DNA of 59,123 bases, taken from contig CAILZL010000036.1 in NCBI GenBank assembly GCA_903838705.1, positions 1 through 59,123 of the forward strand, written 5' to 3'. The position numbers and the translations under genes are program-made. The DNA comes from an uncultured Pseudomonadota bacterium (GTDB lineage: Bacteria; Pseudomonadota; Gammaproteobacteria; Steroidobacterales; Steroidobacteraceae). The notes beneath the pieces were generated by a model. That model saw nothing but the letters and a program-made list of their open reading frames with translations, was not told the DNA's origin and did not search any database. This document shows, in pieces, positions 47,220-56,133 of this stretch (position 1 is its first letter; each line of letters begins with the position of its first letter).

Positions 47220-49604
47220 TTAATATTTCCAGCTTGCGGTCATACCAATAGTTCGAGGCCGCAAAGTAGCATATGAAAAGATGGATGAGCTGACCGGATC
47301 ATTTGTGTTGAAGTCATAACCAACATAGTGAGTTGACTGTGGGTTCACTATTGCAGGCGCAGCATCGAGTGCATTATTGATGAAAAAAGAGACATCTACT
47401 CCACTCCAACTTTTGCCAACACGAAGATCCAGCTGATTAAAGGAAGGGCCCGGCTTCAGATCGGGATCATAGACCGCAGAGCCAGCTATCTGATACAGAT
47501 AAGGGCCGTTATTGGCGCTCTTGAAATTATCGATAAGGCGTGCGTAGTAGCCCGTCTTGCCAAACTTGTATTCCAGACTGGCGAAAAACGTCCAGGGAGC
47601 CTGCCCCAGCGTCTGACCAGAGAATACTACCGGCAATGTCGCCGTATCACGGAAGGTAGCATCGGTATAACCAATTGAAACTCCTGCGAGTATGTTTTCG
47701 GTAACCTTTGCATTCAGATCGAGATCAAAGCCTTTGCTTGACGCATGCCCAAGATTGAAAACGATGCCGTAACCACAGCCCGGCAGGAAGTAGTACCACT
47801 GGATATCGCGCCAATCCACATAGAAAACACTGGCAGCTGCCGATACTTTGCCTCCTGCAAGATGCTGCTTGGTCCCCAGTTCATAGCTCCACGTGTAATC
47901 CGGATCGTAACTGGCAGGTGCACTATTGAGACCAATATTGTTCAGATCATTAGTACATGAAAGCGGGATATGGCTGTTACCGCCACCTGCTCTGTAACCC
48001 TTCGCCACGGATCCGTAATAAAGGCGATCCTCATCCTGTTGAAACGACAGCCCAAGCTTGGGCGTCAGCGGCGTTGCCTTTGCACTGCCGCCTCCGATTG
48101 AAGGTCCACCATTAACAGGACCGTCTTCTACTGCTACAAAGCTGGATTCGTTACGTTCCAGCCGCAACCCTCCGTTGAGAATAAGTTGCCGGGTAATCGA
48201 CCAGTCCACATTGCCGAAAACCGCTAACTGTTTGTCCTGAGAATGTTCATTGCCTCGATAATTCAGACTGCCATCCAGCAATCCACACCCTGCAGAGCAG
48301 TCACCGTTAAAGTAATAGCCTTCAAACGCACCTGCCCCCTGTTGCTCAAGAAACAGCTGTGTAATCTGCGGATTGGGATTGTTCTGCTGATCCTGCAGCC
48401 GACTATTCTGAAAATAGATGCCTCCCACCCAGCGCAGGGTGGCAGCTGGGTCATTACTCTGAATGCGCAATTCCTGGGTAAAAATATTCTGCCGTGTTGT
48501 ACCAAGAAACAGATCTGTAACTAATGCCCCACTGGTTACTGTCGGGAATATATTGTTCTCACTGTTCTGGCCTGTCGCTCCCAACGCTCCAGCAATATCC
48601 GTGTTGGTCACATCCGAAACATTGGATTCTGTGCGATGGAAAAATGAAGTATTCGAGGTGAAGAGCAGCTCACCCACCTCAGCTTCGATCCTGAGACTTG
48701 GCAGTACGAAGTGATCCGTGCTTTGCTGACGCACCTGAAATCCACTGCGGAACTGGCCTGCATGGGGATCAGAAAGCGAGGCCCAATAATCCGGAGAATC
48801 ATTCTGATGCTCGCCCTGATACAGGATAGCGGGTGTGATGCTCAGTGCGTCATCCGGCTTCCACAGTAATGCCACCTGCGTACCACCACTTTCCCGCCAG
48901 TTCACATTGCGATGAGTTTCACCAGACTCCCACGCAGTTCGATCTACCCAGCCACCTTCATGACGGCCCCAGCCACTCAAACGGATACCCAGTACGCCCT
49001 CCATCAAGGGACCACCGAAAGCTCCTCCTGCTTCATAACTCGGCGCACCGTGTTCGGTATAGGAAACCTCTGCCCGAGCCAGCGCACTGGTTTTCTCAAG
49101 GCCGGGCGCCGGAGTGATGAAACGCACCACACCACCTTCAGCCCCCGCCCCGAATAAGGTGCCTTGTGGTCCACGCAACACCTCTACGCGCTCCAGATCA
49201 AACACCTCGGGGAAAACCGAACCAGCAAGATTGACAGGATTGCTGCGGCCCTGTACTGGCGTGTCATCAACATAAATACCAGTGGTTGACGAACCGGTGT
49301 TGGAATCAATACCTCGGATGGCAATACGGTCGCCCACACCATTGCTGCCCTGATCTCCCAGATCCAGCCCTGGCGTCTGAGCAACGATATCGTTAATACT
49401 CTTGATAGCGCGCGCATCCATGGTGTCTTGCGTAAATGCACTGATGCTGATCGGCACCTTGCTCAGTTCATGAGCCTCCTTGGTAGCAGTCACGATCACT
49501 TCTTCGAGCACATCGCTGCTTTCCTCTGCCGCCCATGCAGGCAGCACAACATACCAAGATAAAACCGTAGCGAATGCGACAGGAGCAAAGAGATTGGATT
49601 TCAT
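47220..49604 (-). CDS. Large TonB-dependent receptor
   Basis: Outer-membrane receptor of 794 residues. Signal peptide (about 1-25), TonB-box-like VLEEVIVTATKEAHELSKVP, plug domain (about 45-160; DLGDQGSNGVGDRIAIRGID) and a barrel ending in RTIGMTASWKY. The VIVTA start and SSTTGIYVDDTPV resemble the broad class of receptors common in Sphingomonads and related gammaproteobacteria, whose ligands are mostly unknown. No regulator or degradation genes flank it, so no substrate can be named. Confidence 0.92.
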   Translation of the reverse strand: MKSNLFAPVAFATVLSWYVVLPAWAAEESSDVLEEVIVTATKEAHELSKVPISISAFTQDTMDARAIKSINDIVAQTPGLDLGDQGSNGVGDRIAIRGIDSNTGSSTTGIYVDDTPVQGRSNPVNLAGSVFPEVFDLERVEVLRGPQGTLFGAGAEGGVVRFITPAPGLEKTSALARAEVSYTEHGAPSYEAGGAFGGPLMEGVLGIRLSGWGRHEGGWVDRTAWESGETHRNVNWRESGGTQVALLWKPDDALSITPAILYQGEHQNDSPDYWASLSDPHAGQFRSGFQVRQQSTDHFVLPSLRIEAEVGELLFTSNTSFFHRTESNVSDVTNTDIAGALGATGQNSENNIFPTVTSGALVTDLFLGTTRQNIFTQELRIQSNDPAATLRWVGGIYFQNSRLQDQQNNPNPQITQLFLEQQGAGAFEGYYFNGDCSAGCGLLDGSLNYRGNEHSQDKQLAVFGNVDWSITRQLILNGGLRLERNESSFVAVEDGPVNGGPSIGGGSAKATPLTPKLGLSFQQDEDRLYYGSVAKGYRAGGGNSHIPLSCTNDLNNIGLNSAPASYDPDYTWSYELGTKQHLAGGKVSAAASVFYVDWRDIQWYYFLPGCGYGIVFNLGHASSKGFDLDLNAKVTENILAGVSIGYTDATFRDTATLPVVFSGQTLGQAPWTFFASLEYKFGKTGYYARLIDNFKSANNGPYLYQIAGSAVYDPDLKPGPSFNQLDLRVGKSWSGVDVSFFINNALDAAPAIVNPQSTHYVGYDFNTNDPVSSSIFSYATLRPRTIGMTASWKY

Positions 49605-50048
49605 CGCCAGCCTCGCGTAATCATCTGTAAGGATATGAAAGTCAGCAGGTCATGGAAGGTGGTTGAGAGAATAAACCTCCTTTGTACGCCAGACCAGCAC
49701 GACAATGAAGTTTCTGGTTGCCCACACACTCAAATTTACACTGCCATGCAAATCCAGACCAAACTCCAGTAACCAGTTTGCTACGACAGAATGACCCACA
49801 TACCCGGCTTATTTTATTGAACAGCACCCTGCCATATCTCGGTGCACACTCCAATCGGTGTAAATCCCACAACAGCCTCTGTGCTGCCGTGGCTGAAGAC
49901 CAGAGTGCCGGCATTACATACTAGCCTACCGTGTTACCTGATGATTGAACCCACCTTCATCCCATGCACAACGCTGACATTTATTAACCCTGGCCGCATT
50001 GCAGAGGAATAAGTCACCCTGCACACTCCCGCCTCCCCGCGAATAACA
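49605..50048. other. 440-bp gap, divergent promoters only
   Basis: It separates the TonB receptor (minus) from the COG4705 gene (plus) and must hold both promoters. I found no hairpin, repeat or gene in it. Open frames present on both strands have no convincing start or composition. Confidence 0.6.
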
Positions 50049-50798
50049 ATGAGCTCCACTATGAAATCCATTCACGTTCCCAGAATTGATGCACGTTACT
50101 GGGCCGGCATCACCATGGCCAGCATCTTCGGCACCAACACAGGCGATCTGTATGCCCATGACAGCGGGCTTGGCATCATCGGCGGTCTGCCGGTACTGGT
50201 ATTGCTCGTTGCCATGGCCTACTTTTTCGAGCGCCGCGACAACAGCAAACACGAGGCCTGGTACTGGCTGGCCATCATTATCATCCGCACAGGTGCAACC
50301 AACATTGCTGACTATCTATGCGGCCGCCGTTATGTGGGCATAAACCGGATCGAGCTATCCATCGGACTTGCATTGTTCATTGCTGCAATGGTCTGGCAAC
50401 GCACACCCGATGACAAGAAAGGTTTGCCACAAACCAATGCCAGGTACTGGGTTGCAATGCTCGCAGCAGGTGTATTCGGCACTGCGGCAGGCGATGCACT
50501 TACAAAGGCGCTGGGTGATTCAAGCGGCATCGGCGGTGTGTACGCTTCGTCCATCATGGCGGTGATACTGGCTGCTGTGCTGATGTACGGGCGCAACGGG
50601 CGCACACAGATGCTGTACTACTACTGGCTGACAGTCTGTATCGCCAGAACTGCAGGCACTGCGATAGCAGATATGCTGGCAGAAAACGAAAGCCTCAATA
50701 TCGGCCTGCCTACCTGCACCCTGATTACAGGTCTGGTGTTCGTCGGGGTACTGGTTCTGTGGAAATCACGAACACAACCCGAACCGGCCATGGCATAA
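50049..50798 (+). CDS. COG4705-like membrane protein with internal duplication
   Basis: An inner-membrane protein of 249 residues with about eight helices; function unknown. The two halves resemble each other: DARYWAGITMASIFGTNTGD (about 13) and NARYWVAMLAAGVFGTAAGD (about 129), each followed by a Ser-Gly-rich loop and three further helices with a similar arginine (IIIIRTGATNIADY versus VCIARTAGTAIADM). This points to an ancient tandem duplication. It is closed by a strong terminator. Confidence 0.8.
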   Translation: MSSTMKSIHVPRIDARYWAGITMASIFGTNTGDLYAHDSGLGIIGGLPVLVLLVAMAYFFERRDNSKHEAWYWLAIIIIRTGATNIADYLCGRRYVGINRIELSIGLALFIAAMVWQRTPDDKKGLPQTNARYWVAMLAAGVFGTAAGDALTKALGDSSGIGGVYASSIMAVILAAVLMYGRNGRTQMLYYYWLTVCIARTAGTAIADMLAENESLNIGLPTCTLITGLVFVGVLVLWKSRTQPEPAMA

Positions 50799-50820
50799 CA
50801 CAGCAGTCACCCATAAAGAG

Positions 50821-50846
50821 AAAAGCCCCGCAATGCGGGGCTTTTT
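50821..50846 (+). terminator. Strong intrinsic terminator after COG4705 gene
   Basis: GCCCCGC and GCGGGGC flank a 3-base loop, with AAAA before and TTTTT after, so it can act on both strands. It starts 22 bases after the COG4705 stop codon and may also serve the convergent gene at 50900. Confidence 0.92.
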
Positions 50847-50899
50847 CTATTGCGAATGCACACATTGCACTGCATTAGCTTCACAGCCTGCTGCACACC

Positions 50900-51919
50900 T
50901 CACAACAATATCTCACCCTCTGGTGAGTACGTCGGGGCACGGCGTGCAGACTCAAGAAAGTGTCGATGCTGAAGCCACTCGGGGTTCATCAGTAACTCAT
51001 CAAGTATCGCCCGCGCCTTATCTTTGTATCCGATATATGCGTAGGCCGCAGCACGCTGCACCTGGAGCACCATGATCTGCCAGCGATCATTACGCGTTGA
51101 AGCCGCTTCAAGATGTGCATCAAAAACTGCGTCATAGATCTCGCGACCGAGATCTGCAGGTTCATCAGGATAGATGCTCTCAATCTCTTCTCTGCTGACT
51201 GGCTTGAGGATCTGAAATGCATAGGTGTGATCTACATTGGCGCGCAACTGGAAACAATCCGGCATCAGACCGACCAGCATGGGGAGCCAGAAGCACGTGT
51301 GAGTACCATAGTCCTGAAATAGAACATGAGTATCGGGTGCAAGATGAGGAGCAATCTCGAAAAACCAGTGCTTGGTGCCGTACCAGGATTTGCAGCCATC
51401 GACAAAAGCGAGACCAAACTTGCGGCCTGCCGGTGCGTAAAAAACAGACTCGCCGAATTTCGGCACGTCGTTTCGATGTCCGGGAAGATAGCCGACCTCA
51501 GACTGGACTAGCGGCCAGTAATCGCACCCACTGTGAAGCGCCTCGAACAGCGGTTTGAATGTTCCAGCTGCATGTGCAGCGTTGACCTGCTCATTGGTCA
51601 GATAACCAAACTCAACAAGCCGACGCCAGGTGCCTTCTGGAAGATCAACACCCACTCGGAGGGAAAACCAGTCATATGTGCGAAGCCGGGTGTCGGGCCT
51701 GCGTCGTTCGTTGACATACATCCCGATGGCCAGCGCACGCGTAATTCCGCCAAGCAACGGTCCGTTCTCAAACACATCTGTCTGGCCATCCCAGATATTT
51801 GCCGCATAGTGAAATGCAAGCTTCCGCTCATTGAGCGTTGTCGCCGTCGGCAACTGCTTGAGCGCAACCTCAATGTCCGGCGCCACCTCGATGTCCGTCA
51901 TTTGCTGCGAGGTCATCAT
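50900..51919 (-). CDS. Uncharacterised protein, possibly methyltransferase-like
   Basis: Function not recognised. The 339-residue cytoplasmic protein has an N-terminal part with RTYDWFSLRVGVDLPEGTWR and a central stretch LAFVDGCKSWYGTKHWFFEI followed by LFQDYGTHTCFWLPMLVG. The latter resembles the D-G-x-H/K-x-Y region of small-sugar or antibiotic methyltransferases, but a clear SAM-binding glycine loop is missing. The C-terminal quarter is helical and TPR-like (AAAYAYIGYKDKARAILDEL). ATG 51919 has GGAGG 10 bases upstream. Confidence 0.6.
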   Translation of the reverse strand: MMTSQQMTDIEVAPDIEVALKQLPTATTLNERKLAFHYAANIWDGQTDVFENGPLLGGITRALAIGMYVNERRRPDTRLRTYDWFSLRVGVDLPEGTWRRLVEFGYLTNEQVNAAHAAGTFKPLFEALHSGCDYWPLVQSEVGYLPGHRNDVPKFGESVFYAPAGRKFGLAFVDGCKSWYGTKHWFFEIAPHLAPDTHVLFQDYGTHTCFWLPMLVGLMPDCFQLRANVDHTYAFQILKPVSREEIESIYPDEPADLGREIYDAVFDAHLEAASTRNDRWQIMVLQVQRAAAYAYIGYKDKARAILDELLMNPEWLQHRHFLESARRAPTYSPEGEILL

Positions 51920-52099
51920 TCTGTCGAACCCTCCCAAGTCCGGTAATTATCGGTGCACTGCCCAAGTAAAGTTGAAGCAAAGTACTCACTTCAACCAACC
52001 TGCACTGTATCGCAAACCTGGCAAGGCTCTCCTGCTCCGCATGCCTGGATTCCCCTTCCATTTATGTACTGCGCAATTGACCTTGCCAGAAACAGACAA

Positions 52100-53638
52100 T
52101 CACATCTTGCGTGCCTTGATCGTATAGCTGTCACCGAGCATGCCATCTTTGTGGGTAGCGTCTTCTTCGCTCGGCAGATATGTCTGCACGTAATCAACCT
52201 TCACATCATCTGGCGATACGCGTACACGCAGGTAGCCGCTGCCACCTACGACCTTGCCATGATTGTAGTTATAGTCCTTGGCTGCTGCGGTTGCATCGTA
52301 CAGTCCGCTGCGCGCAGGCACCGGACCTTCCTGATAGACGATGCCATCCTGATCCTGTTTCACATACAGATGATCATGACCATGAAAATAGATGGTCGCA
52401 TTGTTGGCCACCAGTAGCGGATGAATAGGCATTGCCCAGCCCGGACGTGCCTTGTCGAATCCCCAGGTGCCATCGAGGTTGTAGCCACCCATTTCGAGAT
52501 ATTTCAGTGTTTCGATACCACCACGCATCTGGCCCTTCATGTTCACACCACCAATCAGGTTGTGCGAGAACACAAACTTGTATTTCGCCTTGCTGGTTTC
52601 AAGGGTCTTCTTCAGCCAGTCGTACTGTTCCTTGCCCAGCGTCGTCCACCAGTCGCCAGCAAGCTCAGGTGCCTTCGGCGCATTCCAGTATGGATCAAGC
52701 GCAATAAATAACGCATCGCCCCACTCCCACGCATAGTTCGACTGACGCAGACCCACAAAGGCTTCCATTCTGCTGCTGCCGGTATAGAACCCGTTTGGTT
52801 CAGGATTCGGGAAGTACTGCTTGCGAGTCAGCGTATGCATGACAGCCATGTTATTGGGCGTGCCATCCAGTCTGGCGGCCCATTCACCTTCGTGGTTACC
52901 CAGTACCAGATACAGCGGTATCGAGTGATTGATCAGATCGAAATACGAACGCACAAATTGATTGCGATTGGTCAGATGCGCCTGGAATGGAGCGATCCCC
53001 ATAGTCGCCGGGTTGTTTCTGTCTATGAATGCCGTATCGCCGAGATCAATCATGAAATCCGGTTTATCGGCCGCCATCTTGCTGAGCGACAGCTTGTATG
53101 CATCCATGTCGTTGGCAGCCAGAAGATGCGGATCGAACTGAATTACGAACGTATAGGTACTGCCCGGTGGCCGCTGCGTCATAAATGAATGTTCAGGGCG
53201 GGCCGCAAAGGTCGTCGCACCGGATTCCTTGTAACGCATGCGATAGTAGTAACGAGTGTTCGGCTTGAGGTTGTCGATCAGAGCATTAGCCGGTACGCCT
53301 TCAACCAGCTTTACTGCTTCTGTTTTGCCAGTGTATGAACCCGCCTTGGTACCGTATTCAAAGTAGGCATCCATATTTTTTCTGGCTGCCACGTTGACCG
53401 TGACTGACTTGTCAGTGGGACGACCCAGCAGTTCCTGCGCAACAAACAGGGGATCATCTGTTCCCCGCGGCTGCGTGCCATAGCCACCCGTTGAACGATC
53501 AGTGGCAGTAACAGCCTTGGTATCGGTCAACGACTCTTTGTACTCGAAGCTGCGCGGATCACGATACTTCTGCTGTGCGATCGCTGCAGCCACCAGCGCC
53601 ACCAATGAGACTCCAAGCAGTAGTTGGCGTGTATTCAT
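52100..53638 (-). CDS. Secreted metallophosphoesterase (purple-acid-phosphatase-like)
   Basis: A 512-residue exported protein: signal peptide (about 1-21), an FN3-like domain (about 75-165; PNTRYYYRMRYKESG) and a calcineurin-type phosphoesterase domain. Metal-site motifs are IDLGDTAF, LGNHEGEW, FSHNLIGG and FHGHDHLY. The layout is that of bacterial alkaline phosphatase D/purple acid phosphatase relatives, so a periplasmic phosphomonoesterase or phosphodiesterase is likely. ATG 53638 follows AGGGGG by 6 bases. It is divergent from the aldo/keto reductase gene. Confidence 0.9.
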   Translation of the reverse strand: MNTRQLLLGVSLVALVAAAIAQQKYRDPRSFEYKESLTDTKAVTATDRSTGGYGTQPRGTDDPLFVAQELLGRPTDKSVTVNVAARKNMDAYFEYGTKAGSYTGKTEAVKLVEGVPANALIDNLKPNTRYYYRMRYKESGATTFAARPEHSFMTQRPPGSTYTFVIQFDPHLLAANDMDAYKLSLSKMAADKPDFMIDLGDTAFIDRNNPATMGIAPFQAHLTNRNQFVRSYFDLINHSIPLYLVLGNHEGEWAARLDGTPNNMAVMHTLTRKQYFPNPEPNGFYTGSSRMEAFVGLRQSNYAWEWGDALFIALDPYWNAPKAPELAGDWWTTLGKEQYDWLKKTLETSKAKYKFVFSHNLIGGVNMKGQMRGGIETLKYLEMGGYNLDGTWGFDKARPGWAMPIHPLLVANNATIYFHGHDHLYVKQDQDGIVYQEGPVPARSGLYDATAAAKDYNYNHGKVVGGSGYLRVRVSPDDVKVDYVQTYLPSEEDATHKDGMLGDSYTIKARKM

Positions 53639-53911
53639 TGCAGACCCCCTGAATAATTGTCGTTGCCGTCGATTTTTCATCGATTCTGATTTGTCGCCTG
53701 AAGTGACGAAATGTCAGATCGGGAACATAGGCATGGAGAATAAACGTCCAGCCACAGAAAGCCAACCTCACCCGTCATGCCAAACAGGGACTGAAGGCAG
53801 CTTTGACATGTCTTGACCATTCACCGCCTCGTATATACCAGCTCATGGGATTATCATCACCCCGATAAATCCAAGCATCTGTTCATATTGACTGATTACC
53901 CGGGGGATCCC

Positions 53912-54862
53912 ATGAGCGACTCAAAGCGTTTTTCCACTTCACGCCGCGACGCGGTAAAGCTTGGACTCTATTCCGGGCTGGCCTCGCTCGGCGCAGGCGG
54001 CGTGAGTAACGTATTTGCTGCCGATGACAAACTGCCGCTGATCACCAAGCTTGTCCCTTCCACCGGCCAGAAAATGCCCAGCGTGGGTATCGGCACTAAC
54101 TCCTTCGCGCTCGCAGATGTCCCCAATCTGGAAACAGTGCTGAAACGCATGAATGAACTGGGCGGCACGTTCATTGATGCGGCAGCTTCCTACAAAGAAA
54201 GTGAAATCGCCATCGGCACTGCGCTGGACAATCTGAAGATGCGCGACAAGTTTTTCATCAGCACCAAGATCAGCAGCGGTGCAAAGATCATGGGCGACCT
54301 CGGCGGCGAAAAAAGTTTTGAACGCTCACTGGAACGATTGAAGACAGACCGGCTGGACCTGCTGCTGGTACACAACATGCTTGGCACAGAAGAATTGATG
54401 CCAAAAATGATGGAATGGAAACAGGCAGGAAAAATCCGCTATCTGGGTCTGTGTACGGCACAGAACTCGGATCATGCACAACTGGTAACGTACATGAAGA
54501 AGTACCCGATCGACTTCATCGAAGTTAATTATTCAATCGCGAACCGTAGCTCAGACGAAATCGTACTTCCCACCGCAATGGAACGTAAGGTTGCAGTAGT
54601 AATCAATCAGCCTTTCGGTGGCAAGCATGAGGAAAATCTGTTCATCAATAACAAGCGGGTATTGCCGACCTGGGCAGCGGACATCAACTGCAGCAGCTGG
54701 TCAGAATTCCTGCTGAAGTTTGTTATTTCTCATCCTGCGGTGACCGTGGTAGTACCCGGCACTACCCGGATGGAACATATGGAATCCAACCTGCATGCCG
54801 GACACGGCGCATTGCCTGATGCTGCCATGCGCAAACGCATGGTTGATGCCTGGAATACCTGA
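53912..54862 (+). CDS. Tat-exported aldo/keto reductase
   Basis: NAD(P)H-dependent oxidoreductase of 316 residues. The N terminus has a twin-arginine signal (TSRRDAVKLGLYSG, then an AxA-like cut near VFAAD), so it should fold in the cytosol and be exported with cofactor. The catalytic tetrad is visible: Asp in TFIDAAASY, Tyr in ASYKESE, Lys in FISTKISS and His in LLLVHNM. ATG 53912 follows GGGGGAT; a TTG 33 codons upstream is unlikely. A 12-bp hairpin follows the stop. Confidence 0.9.
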   Translation: MSDSKRFSTSRRDAVKLGLYSGLASLGAGGVSNVFAADDKLPLITKLVPSTGQKMPSVGIGTNSFALADVPNLETVLKRMNELGGTFIDAAASYKESEIAIGTALDNLKMRDKFFISTKISSGAKIMGDLGGEKSFERSLERLKTDRLDLLLVHNMLGTEELMPKMMEWKQAGKIRYLGLCTAQNSDHAQLVTYMKKYPIDFIEVNYSIANRSSDEIVLPTAMERKVAVVINQPFGGKHEENLFINNKRVLPTWAADINCSSWSEFLLKFVISHPAVTVVVPGTTRMEHMESNLHAGHGALPDAAMRKRMVDAWNT

Positions 54863-54868
54863 AAGTCA

Positions 54869-54898
54869 GCAGGCGATCGTGACCAAACGATCGCCTGC
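54869..54898. terminator. Bidirectional hairpin between convergent genes
   Basis: GCAGGCGATCGT and its exact complement ACGATCGCCTGC are 6 bases apart. The hairpin starts 7 bases after the reductase stop and ends 19 bases before the end of the convergent DUF6152 gene. No long T-run follows on either strand. Confidence 0.75.
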
Positions 54899-54916
54899 AT
54901 AACCCGATCTGCAAAC

Positions 54917-55960
54917 TTACTTGGCGTTGGTGCAACCGTAGGGCATCACACTCGCACCGGGCTGATACTGCCAGTACCGTCCGCGCACAATCGCGCTGTT
55001 ACTGGTCTGCTGTGTATAGTTAAGGCGGTTCCGGTCGTCTGACAACTCAAACGTTTCGGTGTACACGACTTCAGGCGAACCAAGCACATTTGAAGTAGTT
55101 ACAGTCATCTTCTTCTTTTTCGCATCCAGCACACCGGTGGAGTAACCCCCGAGGCTGGGTGCACCGACTGCCTTATGCGGCGTGCCGGTAATATGTATTA
55201 CTCGAACCGTATCATCCTGCTCAACCTTGAGGATGACTGTTTTGTCTTTGGCAATCTGATCAATCAGCTGAACAGGATATGGCGAACCCATTTCCTGAAT
55301 CGCAGGCTTTACTCCGCACACAATGACCGCGCCCTTATCATCATAGGAAGGTGTCATGGCAGCTGGAGCACCTGCAGCCATACCCGATGAGGCTGACGAT
55401 GAAGCGGCTGCACCGCTGATGGTGTGCATGCCATGACTGTTGTTGTCGTTATACACAGTCGTCCAGACGGAGAAGATGGTTGACGGCCGTTTGTTGATGT
55501 CGGCCTCCACCACCTTGCCATGCAGTCTGTCGTCATTACCGATGATGTCATCTGACCAGCGCGGCGCAGCACCGCGCAGGAACACTACTTCCTTACCATT
55601 GGGCAACAACAGGTGATTCATGAATAACCCGAAGTTGGCACCGGCGACAGGACCGAATCCAGAAACCTTGACCTTGCTGCCAACTGTCATCACCGTCTTG
55701 TCGATCGACATGCGGTTCAATGCGCTGACTGAATTGCTTTCGATGGTCCAGAGCTTTTCAGTTGGCGTACCACCATCGACAAGCATCTTGAACGTGACAT
55801 GCGGGTTGGTCCATTGCACGGACTTGATGACACCGGTCAGTTCAATTTCCTTACTGGTGTCGTACTGCCCGTTCCAGCCATGGTGAGCAAACGTAACCGG
55901 CGCAACCCCGGCCAGCAACAAGGTAATCATTGCAGAACAGGCGAACGTAGTGATCTTCAT
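54917..55960 (-). CDS. Long DUF6152 family secreted protein
   Basis: A 347-residue exported protein. Signal peptide (cut near TFA), then HHGWNGQYDTSKEIELTGVI and VQWTNPHVTFKM, the DUF6152 N-terminal domain. The remaining 230 residues form another beta-rich region (YPVQLIDQIAKDKTVILKVE; KKMTVTTSNVLGSPEVVYTE) not present in the short paralogue at 19147. Function unknown. ATG 55960 opens the signal peptide; the upstream codons to 55999 are less likely. Confidence 0.75.
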   Translation of the reverse strand: MKITTFACSAMITLLLAGVAPVTFAHHGWNGQYDTSKEIELTGVIKSVQWTNPHVTFKMLVDGGTPTEKLWTIESNSVSALNRMSIDKTVMTVGSKVKVSGFGPVAGANFGLFMNHLLLPNGKEVVFLRGAAPRWSDDIIGNDDRLHGKVVEADINKRPSTIFSVWTTVYNDNNSHGMHTISGAAASSSASSGMAAGAPAAMTPSYDDKGAVIVCGVKPAIQEMGSPYPVQLIDQIAKDKTVILKVEQDDTVRVIHITGTPHKAVGAPSLGGYSTGVLDAKKKKMTVTTSNVLGSPEVVYTETFELSDDRNRLNYTQQTSNSAIVRGRYWQYQPGASVMPYGCTNAK

Positions 55961-56133
55961 GTGATGCCACTCTCTGTAAAGTTCTCGAACCCCCCGCACG
56001 CGGCAGTTCCGCGCAGCAGGCCCCCTAAATCAATGTGGCTGAAGTATGTGGCTAAGCTGCCGCCAAGTAAATCACCTGTCAGCAGAGCGGCACTTTCCAC
56101 CCTGCTGGCGCCGCAAACTGGGCAACAGGACTA

